This document shows, in pieces, positions 44,701-46,919 of a stretch of 64,000 nucleotides of DNA (positions are counted from its first letter, which is position 1; each line of letters starts with the position of its first letter). Made by a program: the position numbers and the translations under genes. The notes under the pieces are model-generated. The model was not told where the DNA came from. It saw nothing but the letters and a program-made list of their open reading frames with translations, and searched no databases. The DNA comes from Tropicibacter naphthalenivorans (GTDB lineage Bacteria; Pseudomonadota; Alphaproteobacteria; Rhodobacterales; Rhodobacteraceae): positions 1-64,000 of the forward strand of contig NZ_FWXX01000008.1 of NCBI RefSeq assembly GCF_900176475.1. Direction: 5' to 3'.

Positions 44701-46486
44701 CGTCCAGGATGTCGTTGCCATATCCGCCAATCAGGGTGTCTGCGCCGCTTTCGCCAAAGACCTGATCATCGCCCCGGTTGCCCCGCAAAACGTCATTGCC
44801 CGCGCCGCCATAGATCGTGTCGTCGCTGTCGACAGAGCCGCTCCAGTCGTCGGGGCTGACGCCTTCTTCTCCACCGTCGATGAAATCGTCGCCGTCGTCA
44901 CCGGCCAGATAGTCGGCCCCCGCGCCGCCGAAGATCACATCGTTGTCTTCTTCGCCAAGGATGCTGTCGTAGCCGTCGCCCCCGTGCAGCGTATCGCCGC
45001 CGGCGCCGCCAAGGATGCTGTCCAATCCTGCGCCGCCGTCGATGAAATCGGCCTCGCCGGGTTCGGTGCCGCCGCGCTCGCCGAACAGCACGTCATCGCC
45101 ATCATCGCCAAAGATCGTGTCGCTGCCTTGGCCGCCCATGACAAAGTCATCGTCCCCGCCCGCTTCGACGTAATCCGAGCCGTCTTCGCCTTCGATGGTG
45201 TCGTCGCCCGCATCGCCATACAGCACGTCCAGCGTGCCGGTGCCGCCGGTGATCCAGTCCGCGCCTGTGCCGCCCACAATCGTGTCGCTGCCCGTGTTGC
45301 CGTGAAGCGTGTCATCCCCGGCATCGCCAGACAGCACATCGTCGCCATCGTCGCCGTACATCTCGTCCGCGCCGGTGCCACCGCTGAGCATATCGTTGTC
45401 GTTGTAGCCGTGGATCACATCGTCGCCGCCGTCGCCGGACAGCGTGTCATCCCCCGGACCCCCGGCGATATAGTCGCGATCCGCGCCGCCGCTGATCTGA
45501 TCCGCGCCCGCGCGCCCGTCGAGCGTATCGACCCCGTCGCCGCCCGCGATCTGGTCGTTTCCGTCGCCGCCATCCATGGAATCGTGCCCGGTGCCGCCAT
45601 CCATGCTGTCATTGCCGTCTTCACCGAACAGCGTGTCATTGTCGTCGCCGCCGCTCATCTGGTCGTGACCTGCGCCGCCCATAAGGGAATCGTCGCCCAG
45701 ACCGCCGAGCAGGGTATCGTTCCCATCGCCGCCCAGCAGCGTGTCGTGAAAGGTGCCACCGTCCAGCAGGTCGTTGCCGATCCCGCCATCAAGGCTGTCG
45801 TCGCCTTGCTCGCCATAAAGCGCGTCGTCGCCCGGCCCGCCGGTCAGTGTGTCGGTGTTGTACCAGCCGTGCAGCGTGTCATTGCCATCGCCGCCGCTGA
45901 TCTGATCCGCGCCCGTTTCGCCAAAGATCTGGTCCGCGCCGTCATCGCCGTTCAGGATGTCTTCGCCGCCGCCGCCCCGGATCGTGTCGTCGCCCGTGCC
46001 GCCGTGCACCGTGTCGTTGTTGCCGTCGGTGCCCGCCTTGATCGAGTCGTTCCCCGCGCCGCCGTCGATGCTGTCGGCGTTGTGGCCGCCTTCGATGGTG
46101 TCGTCTCCATCGCCGCCCAGCAGGGTGTCGCGCCCGGACCAGCCCGAAAGCGCGTCATCGCCGGTGCCACCGCCCAGCAGATCGTCACCTTCGCCACCGC
46201 CCAAAGTGTCGTGGCCCGACCCGCCGTCCAGCGTATCGCCGTAATCGCCCAAACCGCCGTACAGATCGTCGTTGCCCGCATTACCGCTGAGAACGTCAGA
46301 GCCGTAATTGCCATCCAGCGTATCGTTCCCGTCACCGCCGCTGAGCTGGTCGTTGTCGTTGCCGCCGTCCAGCACATCGTTGCCGCCATTGCCGATCAGC
46401 GTGTCATCGCCATTGTAGCCTTCGATGCGGTCGTCATCTTCGGTTCCGGTCAGGGTCTCGGGCAGGTTCGAACCGTTCAAGTCCAT
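17753..46486 (-). CDS. Giant RTX / cadherin-like calcium-binding protein, 9577 residues
   Basis: One open frame without a stop encodes roughly a 1-MDa acidic protein. Order of parts: RTX nonapeptides about 10-720; a non-repetitive region about 720-2065 holding hydrophobic stretches (1020-1060, 1165-1215), the LVIDLDGDG signature at about 1224-1232 and an EF-hand-like DLNNNDRIDDISE; alternating RTX and haemolysin-related (HCBP) modules 2065-6180; cadherin-like tandem-95 domains 6185-6930; RTX 6945-7425; further cadherin/Ig-like domains 7430-9010; a short RTX patch; an array of 49-residue repeats 9131-9555; and a 22-residue acidic/hydrophobic tail. There is no N-terminal signal peptide, so type I secretion is expected, but no transporter genes are near. 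The ATG at 46486 follows AAGGA. Likely a surface adhesin, matrix protein or effector; function unproven. Confidence 0.9.
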   Translation of the reverse strand: MDLNGSNLPETLTGTEDDDRIEGYNGDDTLIGNGGNDVLDGGNDNDQLSGGDGNDTLDGNYGSDVLSGNAGNDDLYGGLGDYGDTLDGGSGHDTLGGGEGDDLLGGGTGDDALSGWSGRDTLLGGDGDDTIEGGHNADSIDGGAGNDSIKAGTDGNNDTVHGGTGDDTIRGGGGEDILNGDDGADQIFGETGADQISGGDGNDTLHGWYNTDTLTGGPGDDALYGEQGDDSLDGGIGNDLLDGGTFHDTLLGGDGNDTLLGGLGDDSLMGGAGHDQMSGGDDNDTLFGEDGNDSMDGGTGHDSMDGGDGNDQIAGGDGVDTLDGRAGADQISGGADRDYIAGGPGDDTLSGDGGDDVIHGYNDNDMLSGGTGADEMYGDDGDDVLSGDAGDDTLHGNTGSDTIVGGTGADWITGGTGTLDVLYGDAGDDTIEGEDGSDYVEAGGDDDFVMGGQGSDTIFGDDGDDVLFGERGGTEPGEADFIDGGAGLDSILGGAGGDTLHGGDGYDSILGEEDNDVIFGGAGADYLAGDDGDDFIDGGEEGVSPDDWSGSVDSDDTIYGGAGNDVLRGNRGDDQVFGESGADTLIGGYGNDILDGGAEDDVITGGLGDDSILGGAGADEIDAGEGHDAVLGGDGDDSILGDFGNDTLIGDAGNDALSGGEDDDTLLGGEGNDALSGDEGDDLLQGQDGDDDLIGGEGDDTLVGGTGVNRILGGAGYDEVIYDDFGGTVALDIAPNAGTDVLLSDTETWDYIAEAEYVDLGNTNQLDVAMWGLDSDPVEINFGGGAGLLNFVDEGDLASGVFYHNGYFAEANSELDTYYDAAKFLPKYTPQLIETLITGESQGVAFSNVSITGAQSVSLTSGNDRALIDNGDQTLFEDVKELDAGGGNDVIVILEAPREGLTFSGGSGADVLLAKGGTAVTLAGGPGRDMLFNFTSGGVLYGDTTTGMVVGSDGDVSPLPSDDSNNGDFFAWSADTTIMDPEKHDVLFYAGLPLTGGDTTPGSVALGAGGLGPGIYATMFSGAATAFTFQAIVMSISSGNRLKIFYDSFAPFIAYVAYSERNTVASDSDNPAPVVAKMSVVHIGDVLWNVISDVFLGTDSSGDIQVNWQSIPSFDYADGGLFVTPLAFMENAVSREDFIGGVAALNKSEANETADMGMLFNFPSVYAALMGGAGVAEKAIEALPVVGGLVKVMGWIDNLNTVAWIASSAVRMGKALEWVFGEDPLVIDLDGDGLEALSMYESQIHFDLDGDMFATRTSWLAGDDGFLVRDLNNNDRIDDISEMFGGNTGRGFGDLSVYDTAAQGGNADGAITMADAVWSDLLIWRDISEDGLTDDGELFTLDDLGIVSLSLDASDLDFVQPQGNRILGNAAVEFADGSVVNMFDTIFETYAAHTVYTGESGAPAWQRALEVNSNGMGTNTDLAVAMANDPELGELVAQIAAGMTTPDILALQDAVGPVLAHWGQTMPTTRELTPVLLETDGEGAAVLADYGIWVEDATGGYWTLSSGADVLDAGGAVIDRPTLGDVMAQSAAAGQAWQMEQTWSPASRGFDPQFREAAPYLVRLVEGRAVIDDWGIQNADGSWRLASGREIVGAGGAVIAQPTVEDILGLAREPGQEWRVEEISFNPFAEVPVERVGIRVTDGITVDYTVEVTDQDGTFLVWARNLDRALELQFKTGDSREFNLRNYAVDLDALDEANIHDDATYRVQILTPGELQFATSLGSVEFRPEMLSASLDNATGLIDYTLRDGTSYSLSADVYESAIDVGIEMIGLHMTQFVIMSQRLGVQMAVQSGLSDFAQGLSYDVERDVYTLTSGREMAPMFEAIFAAAPATNDGDAVYDYLVDWSMILNQIYPNLAKGEGAYVFESKADLDQAYIMQMALAALETTPIDLDPAGIANALQLDERRLVTHDSDATALWGHTGINFFHLTDGDTDVTGSYIKNAPFYTDDVQSDIYFVGDQTGDDTIRDYDLGDNDQLRFLHLTADEVTFERDGEDYILRWDDGQGGEASLLLKDQFLGELNEILQNGTRIDSGVNEIVWADGTIWNRYRMAFSVIDFERGLLDQEDAYYGSGSGDVLFGGLGNDYFSGGLGGDSYYIRRGDGHDVIDDLGGFSFGPLEAGIDYLMFRGDIDKDDLHLTRTGESGDLVIHILQDGVMTDQSITLKGQFDGLSLSLGMFEELMGTDVGLDYIAPNQIEQITFENDAYLTFEEMVDEVIANAKTDGDDAIYGVLNGNTLDGGAGDDYLQGVAGFDTYIYGRGYGQDVVFDKDWTSSLFGVKDDKIEFIDGLRWTDFDYLRDGASDTLRLQVKGTSDQLILSDYLEYIFLVGFTNLIEDIQFADGTVWDHLKLLQHYVDIAATDGDDTIYGFEHIQDTLDGGAGDDRLEGQGGSDTYVFAAGYGDDTIFDQSTEFLSPPGTQDRIVFDGLSAAEVSFSRTALDLIVTIDATGETLTLENQYVRDGAQQHAIEALEFTDQTLDFTDLNPEDIDRVGSDAAETLGGSDFAETLDARGGDDLIVGGDGGDTYLFDVGYGNDTISDTRVRAAWMDREGMSVPVDDTVKFGDDITQANVVFTKDGNDLLISVDGRPDTLRIVNQFLDIENGVERFEFWDGTYLLISDVEERLSITGGNRGDNLIEGNPTAANVLDGRQGDDTLVGGAAADVYAFGADYGFDQIVERPDAEGILDEVQFGASVRREDLAITRDGDDLRVDLGNGVDVLTIVGGLAQTRVEQFRFADNSVLGIEEIIDTMLTGTDAAERLVGLDTRDDTISGGAGADALIGGAGDDTYLVGYGDTSTAISDTSGIDRLVFGALVTPHDVSFQNIDGDLLITLGATGERVVILGGYFDTPVEVFAFEDGTELTIEEVRQELLDTLPLDGQNVLDTREYPAGLAVDAGAGNDLILLAEGAEVVLTGAHGLDRVEMLPGTVNAVLRIADLPQTGLTVLRADSTSDDLVLLFNTGAQVVIAGALGQGAVPRIAFADGNTWDAAALIQAFVDSQATDGDDLLRGSDRADTLEGGAGDDVLVGGRGNDVYRFAFGDGQDVIEEEHGTDVLEISGYRASEMRVERLSADRDDLLLTFVASDESILIRGAAIEEVRFAGGGVFTKDNLLDLVNAIGSDTDDLLRGTLGDEGYDAGLGNDIIVDGQGLDTYRFDLGDGQDRIMSASRADGFGTIVFGPGIAAADIAAKRDADGNIILLVLGTDDRLTLIDPTGDPDAIIGTLVFEDGQSLSVAALAAAIPATEGDDHIIVASGPTVSSGPEAAVALYGQGGNDTLESGRGADVLDGGAGNDLLKGNSGGDTYVFDLGDGQDTIADVEQLDAGAVDSLRFGAGITASDLRLLSVGPDDLVIGIAGTEDRVTIQGMFSAISHGSEIERFVFADGSELQLADILALAGQGGDGDELLSFGAEGYDAVMNGGAGRDTLDGGRGDTTYVFNLGDGQDVVAERNWLFTNDTVRFGAGLSQADMVVTQDGDDLLVRFIGTPDSLRVAGQYGYSEAPIEVFAFDAETPLTAAQMTALIVTEEAAQRALFPSVSGADPFSDPTFAIAHGDPVLGGGTDTGDGATIPAQPRTYVATAGVTETFQTFVPEIDDGTGLITIQGFETGDLGDVLDIRIADGLAGTLVATQEGADVYVYFAPEGTTDLGAARMLFRLEGVDLAALSGGNFNGAPFATTLGLTLTGTTGDDALTGSWGDDSLIGDYGVDTLTGGPGDDTLAGRNDSDVYVFEAGFGSDVIADNGLAHTSGADRVVFGAGLLLAEMQVTVGAEDVTLRFPGGEALRVAQTLSSTSYRIETYEFADGTILSHADLMALAQAPNHADQALFGSYDPEALDGGAGNDTLSAGSGDDTLTGGAGNDRLTGYWGNDTYRFEAGFGDDTIADNGPNHLSGADRVEFGAGLDPADLIATTRGADLLLRFAGTEDRLLVEGAVNTAANRVESFVFADGTTYTHAELTAMAWQPQDGDQAMAGGDTGDLHSTGAGNDSIYAGNGNDTLDGGSGDDVLQGYWGNDTYLYNLGDGDDTIADNGPNHLSGADSLTFGAGLARADLRAVIDGNDLLLTFDGVPGSLRLENGRTDIAARIETLNFVDDGSTLSFADLMEMALQPSGTDQLLEGSYGDDSIAAGAGNDTIRAGNGADTLNGGTGNDWLEGYWGSDVYQFDAGFGQDTLSENGPNHLSNADQVVFGAGLNPADMQLRRVGDDLEISFAGTEDRLLLLRTAVDATYKIETYVFEADGSTLTHAEMLDLLRVATAGADDLAGSAAGDTLDGLDGDDTLRGDDGNDTLSGGAGDDVVLGGDDADSLNGDVGDDTLEGGAGTDALQGGAGFDVLSGGTQDDTLDGGAGGDTLDGGDHADTLIGGSGDDLLIGGARNDTYRFGAGFGRDTIDDYDGFYFYAGNDAIVFDASLASADLLVWTDGGDMLLGFAGSDDLLRIKGNVSGGSQRVESVLFEGEALTLIYADLAAVAVAWPGVVADTSGDDAYGFALGDGVLEITDAGGLDALSFAAGIVPGDVRVRRMAGSDLALILGDERVVIRGGMESGSALETVSFADGTVWTAASLRAFALATGAGADDVTGTGYAETLAGQGGDDTLRGADGDDSLLGDAGSDSLSGGDGNDTLDGGAGRDVLQGGLGDDTYRFAMGDGQAVITDSDGVNVLAFAAGILPADVVVSQVGDDIHLRLGASDERVILTDGALGAVLASVSFADGTVWSAADLAALIPAQTTPAQTGSDGNDSLTGTDGRDTIEGGLGDDTVRGGAGRDLVTDAGGNDLYDFAPGDGELRIADLGGVDTIQLGAGINPADVVVEQKGLDLLLRVTGTEDRIIIDRALDIDARAIEVLRFADGTEWSFAQILAASMAGSAADQIIRGTGADETLQALGGDDSLNGAGGADDLSGDAGNDTLTGGDGGDTLDGGTGSDLLDGGAGDDTYLFALGDGQDSITDYSGIDRVELGAGIALADISVTRSGDNLTLHIGDDRLTLLGALSGNTVASVVLAGGETLDLAALRALATSGTAGDDLYEGTADADSLIGLGGDDTLSGLAGADTLDGGAGRDSLSGGDDADTLTGGLGSDTVQGGAGGDTYRFAAGDGVDVIQDQGDATADVLEISGYGPDALRFSQTGAGGADLTIRFDGSTDRITVKGAFTGDQIESLLFTDTMASLSFAEIQTRVQPDFGLDGETFYGDASYETITGTALSDYIEGGAGADSLLGGDGDDVFGDLLSDTDADTMTGGAGRDVYRYVPTYEIAGTIAEDVITDFTPGDAGDILRLASSTPSPFATGRLRLVQDGADTLVVLVDDAGIGRSILRLMGVDADALTPANFGGVSLERDVTGISDGDDASEVLGGPLADAIFGNGGADTILGLADDDSLAGGADGDVISGGYGNDALAGEAGHDSLSGGAGNDTLLGGSGDDTLRGSDDVAEFAGDDLFRGGLGDDSLIGGAEEDLYLFGLNDGADTLTDAGGFDAIAFDAGIAPSDVTVLLRGDDLELRVAGGDTRDLLVGAALGAVIEEVRFADGTTWDLAALNAVAMTGTAGDDALRVLDGGALDGLGGNDDLSGSASADTLTGGAGDDTLRGAAGDDVYVFARGDGQDVIVDAEGLTTVHFASGIAPSDVSVLTGLPTLVFQIKGTADRIDTGLAPDPSMALQVTFADDPSVWSTADVIALALATTMGDDVVIGSDAAETVGGQAGDDHLKTLGGDDDLRGDAGVDLLEGGLGDDTYHFGLGDDQDRIVDAGGSDVLVLGAGITLADLRVAQSSDGSAMILAIGTDGDRVRIDGALGEGRIEVVRLDDGTELTVPQLIAMVPTSLDDFIYGDESANILAGGLGNDRVSGGDGDDTYRFAAGDGRDILRDGHSYSTDTLEISGYTLEQIRFARLGTSSPDLRITFDGSDDQIVISNGLSVGAGIEQIVLDGGTTLTIPEIQGLLTDAQISDGADVVFGSDAAETLDGGAGDDLLIGLRGDDVYVFGPGSGSDRVDALDNWNRGVNTVQLGFAPADVTAVQRSGPGSADLVIDFASGERLTLIDALGSLNGLYGTLSLTFSDGTVWDRDDMRAEAILGVMTEGAETIEGFDGNDGFTFAGGNDTVVGKDGADSYTWAAGSGDVWLRDGGTDGASDVLYLTGVAVEDVQVTRLFQGSLSVQFDFITAPGDRVTVLDALAEDGSSVEQIVFDDGTTWTRQDLLDLLDNTAPVANDDGFFAVATGQELVLQVADILGNDFDADGDALRIVTVDGSPGGTATLAGDGTLRFTSEDGFLGATTIAYSITDDRNAYAEGVINVAVRPLAEARDDSGFAMDEDTTLTIRTERLLSNDADGDRMIVGQVFDAIGGSVALGSDGNVTFTADANFNGPAQFSYAANTPEGGRAEAVVYIDVTPVNDAPEARADGGFVMKEDTPLTIIASALLGNDSDVDGDALRIAEVFSSPELTVTLDGNGNVLVTPAEDFFGTATFDYRVADPAGGYDVATASVTVTANTTDTDARDDRFETDDNGDPLLEDTPVVIGADRLFANDTNTVGALVIASVDNAVGGRAVLLDNQTVLFTPRADFNGEARFDYTIDDGQGGRDTATAVLVYQAVNDLPVARDDMYRSQQLAHVLRGTQDTVLEIPILELLKNDTDPESFAVTFQAASGPVHGDFLDAEGNVIAYHDAAHGDTIRFRPDAGFWGETTFGYAITDPDGAVDGGQVTLYFDPTSDAPPVAINDQVLIPEDIPTTIHLSNLIANDSDVDGNEGLSIIGWRHIDPLADFFKFGPAAVGFVNGTIEEDANGDLLYTPFIDATYSSGIVYFLQDADGNVVEGFLDIEIVASNDDPTVVYDPGFVTPLDVPLVIRASDLLFNDFDIEQADQDGDGTIDDDLDDPDRDRPTFVGVDAIWDPLELAQGNRVSVGSFEVVDFRGEQFVVARFDAGYTGPVTIEYRIADAEGLEDTGFAYATIADFYGAELAGSPLVDYIEGNALDETLHGYNGDDWVVARDGDDTILTGAGADMIQGGDGNDLIDAGDDADSIDGGAGFDTVTFTGSNTGVRADLETLIGQGGYAQGDRYISIEALIGSGFNDTLGGGASNDSLSGEAGHDLIEGRGGSDILRGGIGDDTLDGGAGADLLIGGAGSDWASYAFGTEGVQIDLGAGTVSGGEAAGDVLSGIENVIGTDGDDYLTGDAGDNIFATGHGEDTVAGGAGDDVVIVGSAGFTVIDGGAGLDTADFSNLGQGIHLPYHLPDYGQVMVDGLYGPQIARLHYVERIIGTYFDDDITGSEISETIRGGYGADRIDGGEGFDFVDYATSDEAVYVDLEVEMGVGGEADGDTLFNIEGVIGSDHADEFYGSDAHEIFEGGYGDDTMRGWFGSDDYLFGFDSGNDLVDDFGYEADVDRVVMDDRIAAKDVSLIRQGDDLLIELERHDGYLIDTMTVQSHYRSGALGIEQIVFADGTIWDRAYMAANARDTRFNAQNDVYLLGTEDEIALIDPADLIANDTASPETLELVSVQNALHGTVSINAEGMIEFLGDQDFNGDSFFAYTVRDAFGRESTARVEVNLSPVNDAPVAVDDPIQYGVEDEPLRIRIENLLANDYDVDGDNAAEGLRIVSAEPLLNLDGEEIRPYEDKENYDGPATDATWAIDGQYIEFLGRPDHFGFAGFRYVIEDNDGAQASAEVEIYFAPVNDAPRTRDGTVSVKLNNTLEITVQDLLDSAYDVEGDAFSFVGLHVGADGNASTNGFEHFDFGTGIITFTPEALGDAAIAFDVIDARGAEATIDFQISVKPENEAPKALDDRGFQLLQDGTILIDPARLLLNDSDPDGDDLVFEGVYRFAENGKVLVNADGMIEFAARENYNGAASFDYTVSDGRGLTDTATVHLTILPFNRGPELRNDVVEGLEDGPLYVIPAEAFGNDLDLDGDVLFFEETSILGELVGQFLSPDYTVRATAANNSDLPEWLSFDADTLTFSGVIPEGVEGQIEAAVFVTDPSNGAVHNFRFAWDANLNAPELAAGIDVSEAVMGGFAIREAFDWSLGTGGVAGFDITGGTWGAQVGGGRPLPSWLTFDAATRALAISDFGTDASDTPARVQIVYTPGARDALEADSYYSADEGFTLEFVIDPSDPQLDAINAVLAGGDAALFALDLSGETGLSVTRESGAPMNDWLSFDAASLTFSGMPPSEYVGAVPLRIDVDGAGDLPAMSLILEAVVDETFTVENLGDDTPFSLTTLPERIDIDAPEDFNGALAFTYMAGDEKGGLADEPASIVFNVTPTRESAVAHDDHVALWENGAVSFTVAELLLNDRDDDGDALRITGFGTPGNGTITVDGGVVTYTPTPGFAGQDVLSYTLTDDAEGAVTGLVYLDVASLLDPPIAATDHFTLLEDGSITLTPADLLANDSDVDGDPVRFVSVQGAQNGAVSFDGTDITFTPDANFDGLTQFTYTVTDDRHGESTGIVELYVQSTNQAPEAVTDVFTILEDEPVEFTLSDLLANDVDADGDQFSFVSLSTETDGGRLLELPDGRYQFVPDENVTGAVSFGYIITDGRARDTGVITFDIQPVNDAPIANTDGIFFGEMDQALVVDFADLLFNDVDVEGDAFSIVDVFDGDNGTAYMDGTTAVFQGRAGYFGDGGFHYRVTDAHGATAIGYAEVIIMPPFEVPVAVSDDGFEMLEDSFLDLDPAILMANDDIPEGSSVTFLGLSFGPLDQDKGTVTELESGLWRLTPSENFFGELKLRYAITNELGFEVPTTVTIDVIGTSDAPIAVDDAVTMTEDEPLAVFVSALVANDSDPDRQAFQLTRILDAEGVTATLTEDGQVIVTTAPEFHGTGWFEYQIEDTTGQTDVARVDVTVEAANDAPVITGPGTLFAAEDAAFDIALPDGTVTDADGDALVIELRSPGGAPLPVWISFDAATRSLSGTPPAEFSGTVDLELYVSDGQAEVTSALVLNVAPINDAPVFTSGAALSVAENTLAVVTLTATDVEGDAVTYAITGGADAALFTLSGDALAFASAPDFELPQDAGGDNVYDVIVSASDGTDATEQALAITVTDLADGVVLLGTEGDDLFSATEAPDGQPLPTAGAETISALAGDDTIHVQGADTVLGGEGTDTLVLAGCAADYGFGIEGARLLIQSASGVAEATGIEVLEFTGGVIAGQVVLADVVFDLAGAEAWLLMQTSLDGAGQPSQIVTVYDNGAESLALFENGVRTSERTVDARDDFIWAEQTRVYAVDGSLLRLDIRYDTGRALSISYQPDGSQLRRLTDTEDLRVWDTLEHSFDPAGDMVSSVMVYDDGRVARMSYDGGALTSRVETDPNDAWEWTQRDFTYDENGQVASLTIAQDDGRETQLGYTDGTLSSWLDVDAADAFEWATRSRGFDAAGEVVSGETIYDDGRIAQSTFVDGILATRTDTDPSDAWGWTQRDFVYDDTGQVASLTIAQDDGRETQITYAGGIIATWQDSDLADAYAWETRARSFENGAVATAQTVYDDGRIAQSTYSGGVIATRVDTDPLDAWDWTQRKTLYDANGRVAQIDIVQDDGRETRFTFTDGTISGWLETDAGDAFEWSTRSRSYDGAGEITEYVVNYDDGGVFTRTYEAPEAMPEAVAPDPVLAPIVDEGLV
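17822..19096 (-). repeat. C-terminal 49-residue repeat array, 8.7 copies
   Basis: Eight full units of 49 residues (unit 7 has 48) and a partial ninth of 34, each starting with Trp. Consensus: WxxRxxxYDxxGxV, then a run to DDGR, an aromatic, xxGxI, and D-x-x-DA-aromatic. Units 4, 6 and 8 begin WTQR and contain AQDDGRETQ-like cores. Units 3, 5 and 7 carry YDDGRIAQS-like cores, giving a 98-residue superperiod. The pattern is faintly like Rhs/YD repeats but the spacing differs. I cannot assign a family. The array is followed directly by the 22-residue C-terminal tail. Confidence 0.88.
19440..24210 (-). repeat. Second cadherin-like/Ig-like block
   Basis: About 1580 residues (7430-9010) with repeated LLANDxDVDGD and FxPDxNFxGxxxFxYxVxDxxG motifs. 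Two putative-Ig segments with LPSWLTFD / LPEWLSFD / LPVWISFD occur at about 7940-8035 and 8780, and a true cadherin-like domain (SVAENTLAVVTLTATDVEGD) at about 8915-9010. This is typical of extracellular adhesins held open by calcium. Confidence 0.85.
24210..25650 (-). repeat. Third RTX block, inserted between cadherin-like blocks
   Basis: About 480 residues (6945-7425) of RTX nonapeptides with serralysin-like linking segments (GVRADLETLIGQGGYAQGD, VDLGAGTVSGGEAAGD-like). Its end carries an HCBP-type FADGTIWDRAYMAANA. It splits the cadherin-like region in two, which suggests modular shuffling. Confidence 0.85.
25650..27935 (-). repeat. First cadherin-like (tandem-95) domain block
   Basis: About seven domains of roughly 95-110 residues, each starting VANDDGF/ARDDxF-like and carrying EDTPLxIxAxxLLxNDSDVDGD and FTPxxDFNGxAxFxYxxxDxxGG. 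These are the tandem-95/Cadherin_5 type of calcium-dependent Ig-like repeats found in large adhesins. A DQDGDGTIDDDLDDPDRD acidic stretch near residue 6860 resembles EF-hand or thrombospondin type-3 calcium loops. Confidence 0.85.
27940..40290 (-). repeat. Alternating RTX and haemolysin-related (HCBP) modules
   Basis: Roughly 4100 residues built from about 30 repeats of one pattern: RTX motifs, then DTYxFxxGDGQDxIxD, then FGxGIxxxDLxVxRxGDDLxLxIxGTxDRxxI, then IExFxFADGTxWxxAxLxA. This matches the calcium-binding haemolysin-related domain seen in long secreted alphaproteobacterial proteins. The repeats diverge strongly except for the tandem group at 33.7-35.4 kb. Two atypical members near 39.4-40.2 kb are longer. 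Confidence 0.85.
33700..35420 (-). repeat. Four recently duplicated ~145-residue modules
   Basis: Within the RTX/HCBP region, four consecutive modules share far more identity than the rest. GYWGNDTYRFEAGFGDDTIA or a close variant is followed by DNGPNHLSGAD, FGAGL and LxRFAGTEDRLL. The DNA marker for NGPNHLSGAD lies near 33961, 34396, 34829 and (degenerate) 35252, a period of about 425-437 bp. The low divergence indicates late tandem duplication or ongoing homogenisation. Confidence 0.8.
44320..46460 (-). repeat. N-terminal RTX block of the giant protein
   Basis: About 700 residues of nearly uninterrupted GGxGxDxUx nonapeptides (for example GGDGNDTLDG, GGAGNDSI), enough for very many bound Ca2+ ions as parallel beta-rolls. 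I find only one lysine (in SIKAG) in this block. RTX repeats normally lie near the C-terminal secretion signal; here the largest dense block opens the protein, and the C-terminus has only a remnant. Confidence 0.9.
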
Positions 46487-46741
46487 CAGAGCAATCCTTG
46501 GGCAGGGCAAAACGCGAAACGCCGCTGGCGGGCGGCGCGTATCGGCTTGGCAATCTGGAAATCAGCAGGACAGGGGAGAAGGCCGCGCCGATCATTGGCA
46601 GCGGAAAAAGCGATGCGGTGGGGCGGCGTTGCCCCGAAAGAAACCTTTGCCGTCCACATCACAGCAGACCCTCTTGAAATACGAACGGCGCCGGGCAAAC
46701 CCCCAAGATTTCCAAACGTCGCTTTAAAGAATGTGTTAACG

Positions 46742-46772
46742 AAGTTAGGCCGGGGCAGGGGGCGTAAGTCAA
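46742..46772 (-). promoter_or_regulatory. Promoter candidate of the giant RTX gene
   Basis: On the minus strand TTGACT is followed after 19 bp by TAACTT. The -35 box is good, the -10 box moderate and the spacing long. It lies about 65 bp downstream, on the minus strand, of the nearer parS-type palindrome, so partition-complex spreading could influence it. It is the best pair I can see in the leader. Confidence 0.3.
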
Positions 46773-46836
46773 CGCTTTTCCCAAGGGTTAGGGCGCTCAC
46801 CTCGCTATTTTGCCATGTCGGATTCGGCGCGCCAGA

Positions 46837-46852
46837 GTTCACAACTGTGAAC
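46837..46852. promoter_or_regulatory. parS: parS-type palindrome 1 (one central mismatch)
   Basis: GTTCACAACTGTGAAC matches the arms of the repABC partition-site pattern GTTNNNNGCNNNNAAC, with AC instead of GC in the centre. It is 27 bp from the second, perfect copy. RepB of repABC plasmids binds such sites for segregation and incompatibility. Confidence 0.65.
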
Positions 46853-46879
46853 TGATGCAAAACGGGGCAGGGGAGGGGA

Positions 46880-46895
46880 GTTCACAGCTGTGAAC
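46880..46895. promoter_or_regulatory. parS: parS-type palindrome 2 (perfect)
   Basis: GTTCACAGCTGTGAAC is a perfect 16-bp palindrome, 18 bp including the flanking A/T, and fits the known repABC parS consensus GTTNNNNGCNNNNAAC exactly. It lies 24 bp downstream of the repC stop, one of the usual places for parS in repABC cassettes. Confidence 0.8.
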
Positions 46896-46919
46896 TTTTC
46901 CCGCCCGATTTTCGGCAGA

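Larger units (their letters stand above)
46487..46919. other. Non-coding region between repC and the giant gene
   Basis: 433 bp with no credible gene. It holds two parS-type palindromes near repC and, on the minus strand, a promoter candidate for the giant gene (TTGACT at 46772-46767, TAACTT at 46747-46742, a rather long 19-bp spacer). That would leave a leader of about 250 nt before the ATG at 46486. A 124-codon frame from a TTG at 46860 overlaps the giant gene start but shows no family features and crosses the palindrome. Confidence 0.6.

Noticed and set aside
17753-46486. Regular short repeats that could be mistaken for a CRISPR array or satellite DNA
   Set aside because: The repeats are codon-phased (27-bp RTX, 147-bp and ~435-bp modules) and keep one open frame.
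46486-46860. 124-codon minus-strand frame ending in a TGATG overlap with the giant gene
   Set aside because: Would need a TTG start, spans a parS palindrome and the promoter candidate, and resembles no family; the overlap looks accidental.
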